Positions 7,761 through 16,127 of a stretch of DNA of 19,920 bases are shown here, piece by piece. The notes below the pieces were generated by a model. That model did no database searches, was not told where the DNA came from, and was given only the letters and a program-made list of their open reading frames with translations. The stretch spans positions 1-19,920 of the forward strand of contig RFQN01000005.1 in the NCBI GenBank assembly GCA_009924965.1, read 5' to 3'. How positions within the stretch are numbered: the stretch's first letter is position 1; each line of letters opens with the position of its first letter. A program made the position numbers and the translations under genes. Origin of the DNA: Verrucomicrobiota bacterium (GTDB lineage: Bacteria; Verrucomicrobiota; Verrucomicrobiia; Opitutales; UBA953).

Positions 7761-9251
7761 ATGACGCCCGAGCAGATTCGCCATGAAATCCTTCGCCTGA
7801 CCCGCGAGTATGCGCAGGCCATGCATAAGGGCTTCCTGCCGGCCGATCACCCGGCCCGGCCCGCGCACGATCCTTCCAAGGAAGGCGTGCCGTATGCGGC
7901 GCGGGTCTTCGGCCCGGAAGAGGTCGAGGCCGCCGTGGGGTCGACCTTGGATTTCTGGCTGACGCTCGGCAAGGAAGGGGCCGCGATGGAGAAGGGCTTG
8001 GCTGATTTCCTCGGCGTGCGCCACGTGCTCTTGGTGAACTCTGGGTCCTCGGCGAACCTGGTCGCCTTCAGCGCGCTGACTTCCCATAAGTTGCCCCCGG
8101 CTCGTCGCATCCGCCCTGGCGATGAGGTCATCACCTGCGCCGCGGGCTTCCCGACCACGGTCGCCCCGATCATCCAAAACGGCGCCGTGCCGGTCTTCAT
8201 CGATAACGACCCCATCACCGGCAACCTGGACCCTTCCCAGCTGGAGCTCGCGTACGTCCCGGGAAAGACCAAGGCCGTGATGGTCGCCCATACGTTGGGC
8301 AATCCGTTCGACCTCGCCGCGGTCCTGCGCTTCTGCCGCCGGCACGACCTTTGGTTGGTCGAAGACAACTGCGACGCGCTGGGTTCAACCTACTCGATGC
8401 CGAAGGCTCTGGCTAAGGAGCTCGGCATCGAAGGCAATTCCCCCGGCATTCCCGATGACGGCGTCCACACGACCCGCTACACCGGCACCTGGGGCGACCT
8501 CTCGACCCAGTCCTTCTATCCACCGCACCACTTGACGATGGGCGAAGGTGGGGCGGTCAGCATCGTCCGCCACCCGCCGCTCAAGTCCATCGTCGAGAGC
8601 TTCCGCGACTGGGGCCGCGATTGCTGGTGCGCCAGCGGGGTCGATAATTCCTGCGGCAAGCGCTTCGGTTGGAAGCTGGGCGAGCTGCCCGAGGGCTACG
8701 ACCACAAGTACATCTACGGTCACTTGGGCTACAACGTGAAGCCGCTCGACATCCAAGCCGCGATCGGGCGCGTCCAGCTGGGCCGCTTGCCGGGCTTCAT
8801 CGAGGCGCGTAAGGCAAACTGGCAACGCCTCCGGCAAGCGCTCGAGCCGGCCGCCGATGTCCTGCGTTTTTCCCTGCCGACCCATGCCGCGGGCTGGAGC
8901 CCTCAGGGCTTCGCCTGGGATGGCTCGGGGTGCCGCGCCGAATGTTCGTGGTTTGGCTTCATGCTCTTCGTCGACGAGTCCGCGCCGTTCACGCATACCG
9001 AACTGGGCCGGCACCTCGACCAGCAGAAGATCGGCAACCGCATGCTCTTCGGCGGCAACCTGGTCCGCCAGCCGGCCTTCGTCCGCCTCCGCCAGGATCG
9101 ACCGGAGGCTTTCCGTGTCGTCGGCGACTTGGCCGGCGCCGATCGCCTCATGCGCCAAGCGCTGTTCGTCGGCACCTTCCCGGGCCTCACGCCCGAGATG
9201 GTCGACCGGATGGCCGATTGCATCCTGAAGTTTGTGGCTGACCGGCGATGA
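7761..9251 (+). CDS. rfbH: CDP-4-keto-6-deoxyglucose 3-dehydrase (E1), [2Fe-2S]/PMP enzyme
   Basis: Removes the C3 hydroxyl of CDP-4-keto-6-deoxyglucose using pyridoxamine phosphate and one-electron chemistry. The fold is that of sugar aminotransferases, but the PLP lysine is replaced by histidine: SFYPPHHLTMGEGG at 251-264, with His256 at the lysine position. Cysteines 204, 288, 290 and 298 fit the E1 cluster pattern C-x57-C-x-C-x7-C, except that the first gap is 83 residues because of an insertion at about 212-240. The protein has 496 residues against about 437 in Salmonella RfbH/DdhC; the rest of the excess is spread over the N- and C-terminal parts. Histidine plus cluster separates it from ColD, which lacks Fe-S. 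Its reductase E3 is not in this window. The stop overlaps the next start (ATGA). Confidence 0.95.
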   Translation: MTPEQIRHEILRLTREYAQAMHKGFLPADHPARPAHDPSKEGVPYAARVFGPEEVEAAVGSTLDFWLTLGKEGAAMEKGLADFLGVRHVLLVNSGSSANLVAFSALTSHKLPPARRIRPGDEVITCAAGFPTTVAPIIQNGAVPVFIDNDPITGNLDPSQLELAYVPGKTKAVMVAHTLGNPFDLAAVLRFCRRHDLWLVEDNCDALGSTYSMPKALAKELGIEGNSPGIPDDGVHTTRYTGTWGDLSTQSFYPPHHLTMGEGGAVSIVRHPPLKSIVESFRDWGRDCWCASGVDNSCGKRFGWKLGELPEGYDHKYIYGHLGYNVKPLDIQAAIGRVQLGRLPGFIEARKANWQRLRQALEPAADVLRFSLPTHAAGWSPQGFAWDGSGCRAECSWFGFMLFVDESAPFTHTELGRHLDQQKIGNRMLFGGNLVRQPAFVRLRQDRPEAFRVVGDLAGADRLMRQALFVGTFPGLTPEMVDRMADCILKFVADRR

Positions 9252-10117
9252 GGCTTTTGGTCATTGGCGCCAGTGGGCTTGTCGGTTCCCACCTCTTGGC
9301 CGCCGCCCGGCAAGCGGGGTGGGCGACCTTGGGGACGGCCCGCACGGCGTCGGCCGAGCTCCGTGCTTGCGAGCTGGGTGACCTGGCGACTTTCGCGTCC
9401 TTATGCGCGGAGTTCCGCCCCGAGGTCGTCGCCTGCGCCGCCGGCTTTACCTGGGCCGATGGCTGCGAGGCCGAGCCGGAACGGTCCCGGCGGGAAAACC
9501 TCGAGCACCCTTTGGCCGTGGCCCAATTCTGCGCCCAACAGGGCGTGCGCTTCGTTTATTACTCCAGCGCTTACGTCTTCGACGGCGCTCGCGGGAACTA
9601 TGCGGAAACCGATGTCCCGCAGCCGGTGAACGTCTACGGCCGCCATAAAGCCGAAGCCGAGCGGCGCATCGCCGCGGCGACGGGCGGCGACGCCTTGATC
9701 CTCCGCCTGATCCACGTCTGGGGCGAAGAGGCCAAGGGGAAGAACTTCGCCTATCAGGTGAGCCGCGCCAATCGCGCGGGCGAGGAGCTGCGCGTCTCGA
9801 GCGTCTACAGCGGCAATCCGACCTGGGCAGGCGACATCGCGACCTGGACGTTGGGCTTGCTGCAGCGCGAAGCCCGCGGCTGTTGGCACCTGGCCGGTGA
9901 GCGTCCGCAATTGACCCGCCTCGCATGGGCGCAGGAGATCCTCCAGGGGTTGCGCCGCTGGGGGCATCCTGAGCAGGTGCGCCTGGTGGCCCAGGCCAGC
10001 ATCGACCCTGCGGCCACGCCGCGACCGGTGGCCTCCGGGCTGGACACGTCGAAAATCCAGACCTTCATGCCTTTAGCCTGTCGCGCCCCGCACGACCTCC
10101 CGGCTTCCTTCAGATGA
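9248..10117 (+). CDS. RmlD-like NAD(P)-dependent 4-ketoreductase, probably for a CDP-3,6-dideoxyhexose
   Basis: A 289-residue extended short-chain reductase of the RmlD (dTDP-4-dehydrorhamnose reductase) subfamily. GASGLVGSHLL at 7-17 is the nucleotide-binding loop, YYSSAYVFDG (104-113) the active-site strand and VYGRHKAEAE (129-138) the Tyr130-Lys134 catalytic pair. It overlaps rfbH by four bases and the next gene by four bases. In enterobacterial clusters this place is taken by a C4 reductase such as RfbJ (abequose synthase) or RfbS (paratose synthase). The same reaction on the RfbH/E3 product is the natural guess here, but the stereochemistry at C4, and so the sugar, cannot be told. It could instead reduce a different nucleotide sugar. 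Confidence 0.8.
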   Translation: MRLLVIGASGLVGSHLLAAARQAGWATLGTARTASAELRACELGDLATFASLCAEFRPEVVACAAGFTWADGCEAEPERSRRENLEHPLAVAQFCAQQGVRFVYYSSAYVFDGARGNYAETDVPQPVNVYGRHKAEAERRIAAATGGDALILRLIHVWGEEAKGKNFAYQVSRANRAGEELRVSSVYSGNPTWAGDIATWTLGLLQREARGCWHLAGERPQLTRLAWAQEILQGLRRWGHPEQVRLVAQASIDPAATPRPVASGLDTSKIQTFMPLACRAPHDLPASFR

Positions 10118-11259
10118 ATCCTCCGGCCCTCACTTTTGTCTCTGGCATCGGCCCTGGGCCGAGCGGCACCGGGGCATTGATGATCGGCCTGATGAACGAG
10201 GCCGCGGGAGACACCTCCACGCGTTTCCTCTATAAGGTTCCCCGGCGGTCGACGCTTTTAGGTTTGCTGAAATATGTCGTCGGCCGAGCCAGCTTCGCGG
10301 GCCGCGTTCGGCGGGCCGCCCGTACGGACGGCCCGCTGGTGCTGATGCATCCGCAGACCATTGGCTTCGGCATCTTTTCCGCCGTGATCGAGGCCCGCCC
10401 GGTCACCTGGATGTATGTGTTGGACGCGTATGTCTTCTGCGTCCGCTCCTATAACTGCTTGCCCCAGGAGTCGGCTCCTTGCCTGCGTTGTCTCGGTAAT
10501 GGGGGCGAAGCGGCCGCGCAGCTTGGCTGCGTCAATTGGTTCCGCGCCGGGCCCTTCCAGGAGCACCTCCCCGGCTGGGTCCGTTCCGGGCGGCTACGGC
10601 TCATCGCGCAGTGCGAATCGCAGGCCCGCCTGCTGCGGGACCATTTCGGGCCTGAGGCCATCGTCCGCGTCGTCCCGCTGTCGGTGCCCGACGTGGAATT
10701 GCCCGCCACTCCGCCGGTGCGTCCGCTGAGGGCGCGGCCGGCGGTCGTCTTCCACGGCGCCTGCAACCCCGCCAAGGGCGCTGCGCATGTGGTTGCATTG
10801 GCCCGCTTGATGCCCGATTGGGATTTCCTGGTGCCGAGCGACGTGAAGGAGTACGTGCACCATTTCGGACCTGCGGAGGGACTTCCGCCGAACCTAACCT
10901 TTCGCCGTATGAGTTGGGCGGATGGGTTGGCCGACGCCGTCGCTCAGGCCGACCTGGTGCTCTGTCCGTCGAGTTGGTCTGCACCGGTCGAAGGCGCGGT
11001 CTTGAAGTCCCTGTCGCATAACGGCTTGGTAGGAGTCTTTACGTATCCGACCGCTTTCTCTTCCGAAGTCCCGGCAGAGGCCCGCCTCGAGCTCGACCCG
11101 AGCGATTGGCCAGCCACGGTCGCGCGCTTGCGTCGGGCGGTCACGACGCCCGCGGTCGCGGCCTCTATCCGTGAAGCCGCCCGCGCATACATCACCCGCT
11201 ATTTGGCCGGGAGCGACGAGATGGTGCGGAAAATCCGGGCGGTCTGCCAAGCAGGTTAG
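10114..11259 (+). CDS. GT-B (GT4-like) glycosyltransferase with cysteine cluster
   Basis: A 381-residue glycosyltransferase with two Rossmann-like halves. The N-terminus has the glycine-rich loop GIGPGPSGTG (11-20). The C-terminal half begins near VVFHGACNPAKGA and contains DLVLCPSSWSAPVEGAVLKSLSHNG, a variant of the GT4 sugar-nucleotide site in which the usual E-x7-E is not intact. Between strands lies C109, C115, C123, C126 (LDAYVFC...C...CLRC), resembling cysteine sets seen in some GT4 enzymes that may bind zinc. Its ATG overlaps the reductase stop, so it is the last gene of the dideoxyhexose operon and a good candidate to transfer that sugar to the growing glycan (inference). The family assignment is by motif only. 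Confidence 0.8.
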   Translation: MNPPALTFVSGIGPGPSGTGALMIGLMNEAAGDTSTRFLYKVPRRSTLLGLLKYVVGRASFAGRVRRAARTDGPLVLMHPQTIGFGIFSAVIEARPVTWMYVLDAYVFCVRSYNCLPQESAPCLRCLGNGGEAAAQLGCVNWFRAGPFQEHLPGWVRSGRLRLIAQCESQARLLRDHFGPEAIVRVVPLSVPDVELPATPPVRPLRARPAVVFHGACNPAKGAAHVVALARLMPDWDFLVPSDVKEYVHHFGPAEGLPPNLTFRRMSWADGLADAVAQADLVLCPSSWSAPVEGAVLKSLSHNGLVGVFTYPTAFSSEVPAEARLELDPSDWPATVARLRRAVTTPAVAASIREAARAYITRYLAGSDEMVRKIRAVCQAG

Positions 11260-11274
11260 GCCCAGGCGTGGGTC
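11259..11274. terminator. Hairpin between convergent stops
   Basis: GGCCCA-GGCG-TGGGTC forms a 6-bp stem (one G-U) with a four-base loop. It spans the 13-nt gap between the GT4-like and GT10 genes and touches both stop codons. It lacks a U-tract, so it would be at most a weak or Rho-assisted bidirectional terminator. Confidence 0.3.
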
Positions 11275-12271
11275 ACCGCCAACCGGCCTTCCAGAGGAGT
11301 CCGTCGAGCTTCGTGCCCAAGCTGGAGAGATGTCGGCCTAGGCCGGTGCCGCGCGCATGGTCGCGCAGGCCGCGGTCCCGGTAGACGCGGGGACGCTCCG
11401 TCCAGGGCGTCGCGAGGAAGCGGCGCCAAGCGGCGAGGTGCTCCGCCGGGTCGAACCAGCTGGGCGGGGTATTGTCGTTGAACCAGGGCTCGCGGAGATA
11501 CTGCAGGTAGAGCGCGTCGTCCGTGTCGACCTGCAGGATATGGTCGATGGCCGCGTCGAAGCTGGGGAAGCGCGCGACGTCGATGAAGCTGCGCGGATTG
11601 AAGTCGCGCGCGACCTCAGGGTTGCCCCAGTAGATCGGCACGCTGCCGGCGAGCATGGGTTCCACCAGCTTTTCGGTCGTGTAGCCGGCCGAGGCGGAGT
11701 TCTCGAACGCCAGGGTGAACTTATAGTCGCGGATGAAGGCGAGCTTGTCCGCGATGGGCCTTCCGAGGTTGTTGAAGTGGCGTCCGCCCGAGTCGACGTG
11801 GCGACGACGATGGAGCTGGCGGAAGAAGCGGTTGCGCTCCGGGCAGCGTGGGTTGGAGACCACGAAGTTGGCGAACTTCGTCTTGGCGCGGAGGGCGGCG
11901 ACGGCGTCGAAGCCCGGGGGCTGCACCAGCCGCTGCACGTCGTCGACGTAGAAGACATACTGGGGCAGGCGGAAATGCCGCGGCTCGGCCGGCAGGTGGC
12001 AGAACGTGAGCGCGTGGTCGCACGCGTCGAAGTCGGGCAGGACGTTCTCGGAGGTGTAGAAGACCTTGCGTCCGCGGAAGGCCCGGTGGTCTTCGCCGAA
12101 GGTGGAGTAGACGAGCACCTCGGCTTGGGCCATCGGCACCACCTGCACGTCCCACTCCGAGGCGAGCAGGCGCGTGAAGACGTTGTCCTGGGGATTGAAC
12201 GACGCCATCCGGTCGCGGTCATTGCGGCCGAAGATGAAGTCGCTGAAGGCGAGGCGAAGCGGAGGCTTCAT
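11273..12271 (-). CDS. Glycosyltransferase family 10 (alpha-1,3/4-fucosyltransferase family)
   Basis: A 332-residue GT-B enzyme of the family that transfers fucose from GDP-fucose to glycans. The hallmark is DYKFTLAFENS (182-192) followed by YTTEKLVEP (197-205) and VPIYWGNPEV (211-220), which matches the FEN...Y.TEK...PIYWG block of Helicobacter pylori FucT and eukaryotic FUTs. FYTSEN at 71-76 corresponds to the Y-T-G/S-E-N motif holding the proposed catalytic Glu. No membrane anchor or heptad-repeat tail is seen. It lies 13 nt downstream of dnaE on the same strand and may be carried on its transcript, while it converges with the glycan operon. No GDP-fucose synthesis genes are in the window, and GT10 members with other donors may exist. 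No Shine-Dalgarno is visible. Confidence 0.93.
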   Translation of the reverse strand: MKPPLRLAFSDFIFGRNDRDRMASFNPQDNVFTRLLASEWDVQVVPMAQAEVLVYSTFGEDHRAFRGRKVFYTSENVLPDFDACDHALTFCHLPAEPRHFRLPQYVFYVDDVQRLVQPPGFDAVAALRAKTKFANFVVSNPRCPERNRFFRQLHRRRHVDSGGRHFNNLGRPIADKLAFIRDYKFTLAFENSASAGYTTEKLVEPMLAGSVPIYWGNPEVARDFNPRSFIDVARFPSFDAAIDHILQVDTDDALYLQYLREPWFNDNTPPSWFDPAEHLAAWRRFLATPWTERPRVYRDRGLRDHARGTGLGRHLSSLGTKLDGLLWKAGWR

Positions 12272-12284
12272 GGCGGGCGGTCGC

Positions 12285-15200
12285 TTAGGCGCGCGGGCCG
12301 TATTTGCGCTGCGGAGGCTGGGTCGGCGGCAGCGGGTCGATCTGCACGCCCGCCAGCGCCGGGTGTTTGGCGAGCTGTCCGTAGATGACCGGGTCGAAAC
12401 GGGTCGTCATGCCGCGCGCGGCTTCGGCGATGAGGACGCGGCCATCGGCCTGCAGGATGCCGACCTGGACGAGCGTGCTGCCGTCGACGCGGCGGGTATG
12501 GGCCACGAGCTTCTCCATGAAGTCGCCGGCCTCAGGGCCCGGGCGCAGCGCGAAGAGGATGCGCTTGATCATCGCGGGGGCGTTGCGGAGCGGCTGGACG
12601 GAGTGGGCGCTGATCGACCACTCGCTGCGTTCTTCGCGGTAAGACAGGCGGGCGTCGACGATGACGTGCGCGCCGTCCATGAGGAGCGGGAGGTCGCCGT
12701 CCTTGAGCACGGAAACGGTGTCGTACGCGTCCGTGAAGATGGTCACGGGGATGTTGACCGCACGGGTGGCGACGTGGAAGAGCGCCCAAGGGCGATTGTC
12801 CTTCTTGGAGATCTTCTTCTCGAGGCCGCCGACGATGCCGCAGAGGCGGACGATGTGGCGCTCCTTCTGGTCGAGGACGATGCGGTCGAGCGGGGTGCTG
12901 AAGTTGGCGATGGCCTCGTCGAGCCCGTGGTAATCGGCGAGCGGGTGACCGCTGAGGTAGAACCCGAGGAGCTGCTTCTCGTTGTTGAGCATCTCCAGCT
13001 TGGGCATCTTCTCCGACTTGCGCAGGATGAGGTCGGCCGTGTTCATCGAGCCGCTGTCCTCCGCGCCCAGCATATCGAAGAGGCTGCCTTGGCCGCTGGC
13101 GCGTTCCTTGCGCTCCGACGAGAAGTGGCGGCGGACCGACTCGATCGAGTCGACCAAGTGGCGGCGGTCTTCGCCGGTAAAGTCGAAGCCACCGGCGCGG
13201 GCCAAGGCCTCGATCGAACGTGCGTTGAGGGCTTGGTCGCCCATGCGGGCGATGAAGTCGGAGAAGTCCTTGAACGGGCCGTTGGCCTCGCGCTCGGCGA
13301 CGATCGCGCGGGCGGCGCCTTCGCCGACGCCCTTGATGGCGCCCAGGCCGAAGCGGATGGCGTTGTCCTGGATGACCGGGGTGAAGTCGGTGTCGGACTG
13401 GTTCACGTCCGGCCCCAGCATCTTCATCCCGAGGGCTTCGACTTCCGCGACGAATTCGGCGAGCTTATCGGCGTTGCCCTGTTCGGACGTCAGCACGGCC
13501 GACATGAACTCGACCGGGAAGTTGGCCTTCAGGTAGGCGGTCTGGTAGGAGAGGATGGCGTAGGCGGCCGAGTGCGACTTGTTGAAGCCGTATTCGGCGA
13601 ACTTCTCCAGCGTCGCGAAGATTTCCTCGGCCTTCTTCTTCTCGATGTTGTTCGTGGCCTTGGCGCCCGCGACGAAGATGTCGCGCTGCTTCTCCATCTC
13701 CTCGCGGATCTTCTTACCCATCGCGCGACGGAGCATGTCGGCGCCGCCGAGCGTGTAGCCGGCGACCACGCGGGCCGCCTCCATCACCTGCTCCTGGTAG
13801 ACCAGGATGCCGTACGTCTCCTTGGCGACCTTCTCGAGCAGCGGGTGGGCGTACTTGACGTAGTTCGGGTCCTTCTTGCCCTTGATGTAGTCCGGGATGA
13901 ACTGCATCGGGCCCGGTCGGTAGAGCGCGATGAGCGCGACGATCTCGTCGATGGCCGAGATGTTGAACTGGCGGCAGAGCGACTGCATGCCGCCGGATTC
14001 GAGCTGGAACACGCCGACCGTCTTGGCGTCGTTGAGCAGGGCGAACGTCTTGGCGTCCTCGAAGCCGACCTTGTTGATGTCGAACTTCGGCAGCTTGCGG
14101 TGCTTGCGCACGAGCTTCTGGGCGTCGTCGATGACGGTGAGCGTCTTGAGCCCGAGGAAGTCCATCTTCAGCAGGCCCAGCTTTTCGACGGGGTCCTTGG
14201 CGTACTGGGTCGTCAGGTCGCCGTCCTGCATCGTCACCGGGATGATGTCGGTCAGCGGACGGTCGGCGATGATCATGCCGCACGCGTGCTTGCCGCTGTT
14301 GCGGACCATGCCTTCGATGACGCGGCCGGTCTCGATGATCTGGGCGGCGGTCGGGTTGCTGCCGACTTCGGCGCGGAGCTCGTTGGACTTCTTGAGCGCG
14401 TCGTCGAGCGAGATGTTGATGTCGTCCGGGACGAGCTTGGCGAGGCGGTTGGTCTCGATGAAGGGCAGGTCGCGGATGCGGGCCAAGTCGCGGACGACCA
14501 TCTTGGCGCCGAAGGTGCCGAAGGTGATGATGTTGGCGACGCGGTCTGCGCCGTACTTCCGGCGGACGTAGTCGACGACCTCGTCGCGACGGCGCATGCA
14601 GAAGTCGATGTCGAAGTCGGGCGCGGACACGCGTTCCGGGTTGAGGAAGCGCTCGAACAGCAGGCCGAAGCGGATCGGGTCGATGTCGGTGATCTTGAGG
14701 CAGTACGCGACGATGGAGCCGGCGCCCGAGCCGCGGCCCGGGCCGACGGGGATGTCCTGGCGGCGGGCCCAGTCGATGAAGTCCCAGACGATGAGGAAGT
14801 AGTCGACGAAGCCGGTGCCGGCGATCACGCCCAACTCGTAGTCGATGCGGCGGCAGAGCTCGGCGGGGCTGGTCTGGCCGGGGCCGGGGATCTTCTCGTC
14901 CGCCTGCGCCTTGGGGTCGTCGTAATCCACGCCGTACCGCTCCTTGAGCCCGAGCTTGACGACCTCCAGCAGGTAGGAGCCGTTGGCGCGCATGCCTTGG
15001 CGCGTCTCCTCGGCGATGGCGAAGTCGCCCTTCTTGCCGGCCGCGACGAGGAGGCCGTTCTTGAGCTTCTCGTAGCCGTCGAGGATGGCGTCGGTCTTCT
15101 TGGCCACCTTGGGCTTCACGCCTTCGGAGAAGATGTAGACCGGGTAGTGGTTCTTGCCGACGGGCAGCTGCACGTCGCACATCTCGGCGATGGCGACCGT

Positions 15201-16031
15201 GTTCGTGATGGCGGCGGGCACCTCGGAGAACACGCGGCGCATCTCCGCCTCGCTCTTCAGGTAGAACTCGTGCGCCGGGTACTTCATGCGGCGTTCGTCG
15301 GCGAGCCGGGCGCCCGTCTGGATGCAGAGCATCGCGTCGTGCGCGACGTTGTCGGAGGCGTCGACGTAGTGCACGTCGTTGGTGGCGACGACGCGGAGGT
15401 TGAACTCCGTGGCGAGCTTGAGGAGGTCCGCGATGATGCGCTTCTGCTCCTCGATGCCGTGGTCCATCAGCTCGATGACGAAGTTCTCCCGGCCGAAAAT
15501 CTCCACGAGCCGCCCGCAGGCCTGGCGCGCGCCTTCGTAGTCGCCCTTGAGCAGGTGCTGCGGGATGACGCCTTGGAGGCAGCCGCTGAAGCCGATGAGC
15601 CCTTCGGCGTGCTGGGCGAGCTGGGTGATGTCGGTGCGCGGCTTGTAGTGGAGCCCGCGCACGTGCGCGTCGGAGACGAGCTTGGTCAGGTTCTGGTAGC
15701 CCTTGAAGTTCCGGGCGAGCACGCCCATGTGGTAGTACTTGTGCTCGCGGCGGTCGGGCTTGTCGGTGAGGGCGTGGTCCCAGACGAGGTAGAGCTCGCA
15801 GCCGAGGAGCGGCTTGAACTTCACGTCGCCCTTGGAGCGCTGCTTGGCCTCGTTCCAGAAATCGAACAGGCCGAAGAGGTTGCCGTGGTCGGTGATGGCC
15901 ACCGCGCGCATGTTCATGTCGCAGGCGCGCTGCATCAGGCGGTCGATGCGCGAGCAGCCGTCGAGCATGCTGTAGTCGGTGTGCACGTGCAGGTGCACGA
16001 AGTCTCGACTGATGGATTCCGGGTCGGCCAT
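12285..16031 (-). CDS. dnaE: DNA polymerase III alpha subunit
   Basis: The replicative polymerase. From the ATG at 16031 it has 1248 residues; an ATG at 16109 would add 26 unrelated residues, and known DnaE proteins start just before F-V-H-L-H-V-H-T, so I use the internal start. The PHP domain (1 to about 275) begins with HLHVHTDYSMLDG at 13-25. The polymerase core has GPGRGSGAGSIVAYC (431-444), the catalytic pair in PDFDIDF (Asp474, Asp476) and KMDFLGLKTLT with Asp624; GYTLGGADMLRRAMGKK is near 758-774. A clamp-binding QGSLF is at 981-985, then the OB fold (about 1060-1150). It is DnaE1-type and probably complete, with a Pro-rich C-terminal tail. It follows tyrS by 96 nt and precedes the GT10 gene by 13 nt. 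Confidence 0.98.
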   Translation of the reverse strand: MADPESISRDFVHLHVHTDYSMLDGCSRIDRLMQRACDMNMRAVAITDHGNLFGLFDFWNEAKQRSKGDVKFKPLLGCELYLVWDHALTDKPDRREHKYYHMGVLARNFKGYQNLTKLVSDAHVRGLHYKPRTDITQLAQHAEGLIGFSGCLQGVIPQHLLKGDYEGARQACGRLVEIFGRENFVIELMDHGIEEQKRIIADLLKLATEFNLRVVATNDVHYVDASDNVAHDAMLCIQTGARLADERRMKYPAHEFYLKSEAEMRRVFSEVPAAITNTVAIAEMCDVQLPVGKNHYPVYIFSEGVKPKVAKKTDAILDGYEKLKNGLLVAAGKKGDFAIAEETRQGMRANGSYLLEVVKLGLKERYGVDYDDPKAQADEKIPGPGQTSPAELCRRIDYELGVIAGTGFVDYFLIVWDFIDWARRQDIPVGPGRGSGAGSIVAYCLKITDIDPIRFGLLFERFLNPERVSAPDFDIDFCMRRRDEVVDYVRRKYGADRVANIITFGTFGAKMVVRDLARIRDLPFIETNRLAKLVPDDINISLDDALKKSNELRAEVGSNPTAAQIIETGRVIEGMVRNSGKHACGMIIADRPLTDIIPVTMQDGDLTTQYAKDPVEKLGLLKMDFLGLKTLTVIDDAQKLVRKHRKLPKFDINKVGFEDAKTFALLNDAKTVGVFQLESGGMQSLCRQFNISAIDEIVALIALYRPGPMQFIPDYIKGKKDPNYVKYAHPLLEKVAKETYGILVYQEQVMEAARVVAGYTLGGADMLRRAMGKKIREEMEKQRDIFVAGAKATNNIEKKKAEEIFATLEKFAEYGFNKSHSAAYAILSYQTAYLKANFPVEFMSAVLTSEQGNADKLAEFVAEVEALGMKMLGPDVNQSDTDFTPVIQDNAIRFGLGAIKGVGEGAARAIVAEREANGPFKDFSDFIARMGDQALNARSIEALARAGGFDFTGEDRRHLVDSIESVRRHFSSERKERASGQGSLFDMLGAEDSGSMNTADLILRKSEKMPKLEMLNNEKQLLGFYLSGHPLADYHGLDEAIANFSTPLDRIVLDQKERHIVRLCGIVGGLEKKISKKDNRPWALFHVATRAVNIPVTIFTDAYDTVSVLKDGDLPLLMDGAHVIVDARLSYREERSEWSISAHSVQPLRNAPAMIKRILFALRPGPEAGDFMEKLVAHTRRVDGSTLVQVGILQADGRVLIAEAARGMTTRFDPVIYGQLAKHPALAGVQIDPLPPTQPPQRKYGPRA

Positions 16032-16114
16032 GCGGGGACCCGGATAATAGGTCGCGGGGCGAGGGCAGGGGAAGGGGATAATCGGGCGGTCAGGCGCCGA
16101 CTTGTCCACAGGCC

Positions 16115-16127
16115 CGCCGGGGCGGCG
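16115..16127 (-). terminator. GC hairpin right after tyrS
   Basis: CGCCG-CCC-CGGCG on the minus strand folds directly behind the tyrS stop codon. No U-run follows, so it may only attenuate read-through into dnaE or protect the message end. Between it and dnaE, GATTAT and TATTAT resemble -10 boxes, the second about 15 nt before the dnaE ATG, so dnaE may also have its own promoter; no matching -35 box at normal spacing is clear. Confidence 0.25.

Noticed and set aside
16032..16109. 26-residue N-terminal extension of DnaE
   Set aside because: It is Pro-rich and unlike any DnaE start; the conserved protein begins right after the ATG at 16031.
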